Source: Caulobacterales bacterium RIFOXYB1_FULL_67_16 (lineage in GTDB: Bacteria; Pseudomonadota; Alphaproteobacteria; Caulobacterales; Caulobacteraceae). From it: a stretch of 23,341 nt of DNA. Numbering within the stretch: the stretch's first letter is position 1; the number at the start of each line of letters is the position of its first letter. Both the position numbers and the translations under genes were made by a program. The stretch spans positions 1 through 23,341 of the forward strand of contig MGLN01000193.1 of assembly GCA_001796045.1 (NCBI GenBank), in the 5' to 3' direction. The notes below the pieces were generated by a model, which saw only the letters and a program-made list of their open reading frames with translations, did not search any database and had not been told where the DNA came from. Of this stretch, positions 20,784 to 23,341 are shown piece by piece.

Positions 20784-23341
20784 TCAAGCCAGGTCGCCGA
20801 CGGCCGCGTCCAGGAGCATGAAGGCGCGCCCGCCGTCCGAGGCCAGACGATTTTGCACGGCCTGGGCGTCGCCGTTGCGGGCATAGGCGGCGATATCCTG
20901 AGAGAAGACCACGACATAGCGTTCGGCGTCGGCGCGGAGCTCGGGGTCGCTGAGCACCCGCCGCGAGACGCTGCGGACGGCTGCGGGGGCCACGCGACGG
21001 ACCAGACGACGCGCGCCGTCTGGGTCGCCGGCGCCGAGCAGGCGCGCCGCCTCTTCGACGCGGGAGCGCGGCAGGAGGGCGTTGGGATCGACCCCCATTC
21101 GGCGGATGGCGGCGGCCACGCGATCAGACAGGGCGACCGAATCCGCTGCGTCGATCGGCGCGCGGTCCAGCTCCAGGGGCGTGTCCTCGTCTCCGTCGGA
21201 CACCAGATCGTTCCAGTCCAAACCGGCCTCCGGCGTCGCCGACGGCCGGGCCGGCTCGACCGGCGAGAGGCGAAGCCGGTTGCGCAGGCCGAAGGAACGT
21301 TCGTCGGACCGGTCCGGAGCCGCCGTCTCGGGCGAGGCAGCGCGGGCGGGGCGCAGTCGTTCCGTGGACGAGGGCGTCTCGCGCGGTCGGCCGACGGGCG
21401 CATCGCCCGAGACCACGCCCATCAGACGCACCGCCTCGGTCAGCATGTCATAGTTCCGGCGCACCCGTTCCTGGAACCCGAGGTCCAGAGCCTCCGTCTC
21501 CTCGGCCGCTTTGCGCGAAGCGGCGGCGAGGGAGGACAGACCCTGTTCCACGCTGGCGCGGACCGCCTCCACCCGGGCGCGGGCCTGGTCCGGCAACCGG
21601 GCCGCCCGTTCGTCGACATCGGCCACGGCGGTGTCGATCTCCGACAAGGCGGCGTTCAGCCGGTCGATCAGGCTTTCCAGCCGCTTGACCATTCGCTCGC
21701 CGGCCTGATCGAACAGGTTCGAGGTTTCGCCCACGATCCGTCGGGCGTCCTCGATCCGGGCGTCGGCGGCCTTGTCGGCCTTCTGGGCGGCCTCGAACAG
21801 GGCCTCGCCCAGACGGTCGGCGCGCAGGCGCGCCTGTTCCGAGGCGTCTGCGGCCGCGGCGCGAGAGTCCTCGGCGGTGGCGCGCATCTGCTCCAGGGCC
21901 CGGCGGGTCTCCTCCATCAGGGCGTCGCGCGCCTCCGCGGCCAGGGCCTCGAACCGGTCCAGCGAGACCTTGGTGGCGGCGTCGAAGCCGTCGGCCTCGC
22001 GCTGGGACATGTCGACAAGGGCGCGGAACTGATCGGCGGCGGCCTCGACGATCTCGCGCAGGCTTTCGATCGAGGCCTGGGAGCTGCGGCCCATCTCGTT
22101 ATGGGCGGTGCGGGTGGCCGACAGGTGCTCCACGAACTGGGCCCGCTGGCTTTCGATCTGGGCGGAGAAGTCTTCCTGGTCGGTTCTCAGGCCATAGGCG
22201 GCCGCGACCAGGGCTGCGCGTTGCTGGCTCAGGCCTTCCTCGACCGACTGGATCTGTTCGGCCACGCCGGAGCCGGCGTTCTCGAGCCGGATGGTCTGGC
22301 GCGCCAGATCATCGGCGGCGACGCGGGCGGCGTCCTGGGCCTCGCCGGCCGCGGCGGCCAGGTCGGCGGCGCGTGCGGCCAGGACCGCCTCGGCCTCGCG
22401 CAACTGGGCCTGGGCCAGATCCGAGGCGTCGGCCACCATTCGGGACTGGCGTTCGACGGCGTCGATCACCCCGGCCGCCTGACTGTCGAGATGAAGGCCC
22501 AGGGTCTGCATCTGATCCCGCTCGCGCCCGAGATTTTCCGTCAGGCGACGGGCGGTGCGGCCGGCGTGTTCGGCCGCCTCGTTCAGACGATGGGTCTCCT
22601 CCATCAGGGCCTGACGCAGCAGAGCCATGTCGTTGCGGGCGCGCTCGGCCGCCAGGGCGGCCTGGTCGATGTCGGAGCGGAGGGTGCTGAGCACCTGACC
22701 CGTCTGTTGCGCCGCCAGGGCCGTGGGCGCGACCAGGGCTTCGGCCAGATCGCGCGCGCGCCGCGTCTCGGCCGCCAGGCCCGATCCCTGGCGCAGGGCG
22801 TGGGCCAGCAGGATGGCCAGGCCCACGGGCGCCAGGGCCATGAGGCCGTAGATGGCCAGGCGCAGCGGATCGAGCTCGGCCCCGCTGGAGCCGGTCTCGA
22901 ACGCAGCCCAGGAGGCGACCCCGCCGACCCAAAGGGTGGAGGCGAGGGCGGCGATCAGATAGGCGGTCTGACCACGCGACCCCGTTGCAGCGCGTTCGGA
23001 GACGCTGGAGCGCAGGACGGGCGGCCAGTCCAGGCCGACGGGAGCCGGCGGTTGGCCGGCTGCGACGGCCATTTCCACGGCGGCGGCGGGCTCGAGCGCC
23101 GGCGCAGACGGCAGCTCGGCGGGTTCGACCAGGGGGTCAGACCGGGGCTCAGGCGAGGGCGGGCCGGGCTCGACCGGGGCGGAGGGCGGAGGCGCGACGG
23201 CGGCGCGCAGCTGGGCCTGACGCGCCTCTTCGGCCAGCCGGCGTCGACGACGTTCGGACATGGGGCGTTCTGGCGGCGGCGCGGGCAGGGGGTCGAGTTC
23301 CTGAGGCGTCTCCGGCGGGAGATCGGCTTGCGTATCCGCAG
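20784..23341 (-). CDS. tipN: TipN-like polar localization protein, 5' end probably outside window
   Basis: This is a long membrane-anchored coiled-coil protein, numbered here from the internal Met at 23261 (825 residues). A Pro/Ala-rich cytoplasmic N terminus (1-95) is followed by two membrane segments (about 99-121 and 134-156). A very long Ala/Glu/Arg/Gln-rich coiled coil follows (about 160-615), then a Pro-rich linker and a conserved-looking C-terminal domain (about 680-825, starting GLDWNDLVSDG). This is the layout of Caulobacter TipN, the new-pole marker that orients cell polarity, flagellum placement and chromosome segregation. The Met at 23261 lacks a ribosome-binding site. The frame continues open to base 23341 with a Pro-rich, protein-like sequence (PPETPQELDPLPAPPPERP), so the true start is probably beyond the edge. 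Family assignment rests on architecture and lineage. Confidence 0.72.
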   Translation of the reverse strand, partial: ADTQADLPPETPQELDPLPAPPPERPMSERRRRRLAEEARQAQLRAAVAPPPSAPVEPGPPSPEPRSDPLVEPAELPSAPALEPAAAVEMAVAAGQPPAPVGLDWPPVLRSSVSERAATGSRGQTAYLIAALASTLWVGGVASWAAFETGSSGAELDPLRLAIYGLMALAPVGLAILLAHALRQGSGLAAETRRARDLAEALVAPTALAAQQTGQVLSTLRSDIDQAALAAERARNDMALLRQALMEETHRLNEAAEHAGRTARRLTENLGRERDQMQTLGLHLDSQAAGVIDAVERQSRMVADASDLAQAQLREAEAVLAARAADLAAAAGEAQDAARVAADDLARQTIRLENAGSGVAEQIQSVEEGLSQQRAALVAAAYGLRTDQEDFSAQIESQRAQFVEHLSATRTAHNEMGRSSQASIESLREIVEAAADQFRALVDMSQREADGFDAATKVSLDRFEALAAEARDALMEETRRALEQMRATAEDSRAAAADASEQARLRADRLGEALFEAAQKADKAADARIEDARRIVGETSNLFDQAGERMVKRLESLIDRLNAALSEIDTAVADVDERAARLPDQARARVEAVRASVEQGLSSLAAASRKAAEETEALDLGFQERVRRNYDMLTEAVRLMGVVSGDAPVGRPRETPSSTERLRPARAASPETAAPDRSDERSFGLRNRLRLSPVEPARPSATPEAGLDWNDLVSDGDEDTPLELDRAPIDAADSVALSDRVAAAIRRMGVDPNALLPRSRVEEAARLLGAGDPDGARRLVRRVAPAAVRSVSRRVLSDPELRADAERYVVVFSQDIAAYARNGDAQAVQNRLASDGGRAFMLLDAAVGDLA

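Noticed and set aside
1..23341. Mobile elements, CRISPR arrays, tRNA/rRNA genes, toxin-antitoxin or phage-defence genes
   Set aside because: I looked for transposase motifs, regular repeats and RNA-gene signatures and saw none; the genes read as vertically inherited chromosomal genes.

Overview
The window looks like chromosomal DNA of a high-GC alphaproteobacterium of the family Caulobacteraceae, probably Brevundimonas or a close relative. This is inferred from the strong G/C bias at third codon positions, the run fabF-mltG-yicC-gmk beside a lipopolysaccharide-assembly operon, and a right-edge gene with the architecture of the Caulobacter polarity protein TipN. I see no rRNA, tRNA, IS element, prophage or CRISPR array. 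The coding is mostly housekeeping.

Left block (1-3092, + strand): the 3' end of fabF, then mltG, yicC and gmk, packed with 1-base spacing or short overlaps, so probably one transcript. It ends in two strong hairpins of related sequence (3093-3206), between convergent operons.

Central block (3330-12466, - strand): a seven-gene cluster transcribed in the order lptF, lptG, lptD, surA, pdxA, rsmA and a class I/II aminotransferase. Four of its junctions are ATGA-type 4-base overlaps. LptF/LptG (inner-membrane LPS extractor), LptD (outer-membrane LPS translocon) and SurA (periplasmic chaperone of outer-membrane beta-barrels) form one assembly pathway. PdxA makes the cofactor (PLP) that the terminal aminotransferase needs, and RsmA matures 16S rRNA.

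Divergent from lptF (12608-15206, + strand): pepA and holC, then two small lipoproteins that resemble the I78 peptidase-inhibitor family and share an extra CxxC motif. The first appears to lack an ATG start and overlaps the end of holC.

Accessory block (15210-20144): a LysR regulator divergent from a pirin/DoxX pair, with a palindrome in their shared promoter region. Next come a proline iminopeptidase gene broken by one in-frame TAG codon, a DUF423 membrane protein and an MFS transporter.

Right block (20117-23341, - strand): a small protein that resembles pyroglutamyl peptidase I (C15) but appears to have lost all three catalytic residues, and a long TipN-like membrane-anchored coiled-coil protein whose reading frame is still open at the window edge. 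The most interesting points are the C15-like pseudoenzyme, the paired CxxC I78-like lipoproteins, the amber-interrupted peptidase and the covarying twin hairpins after gmk.
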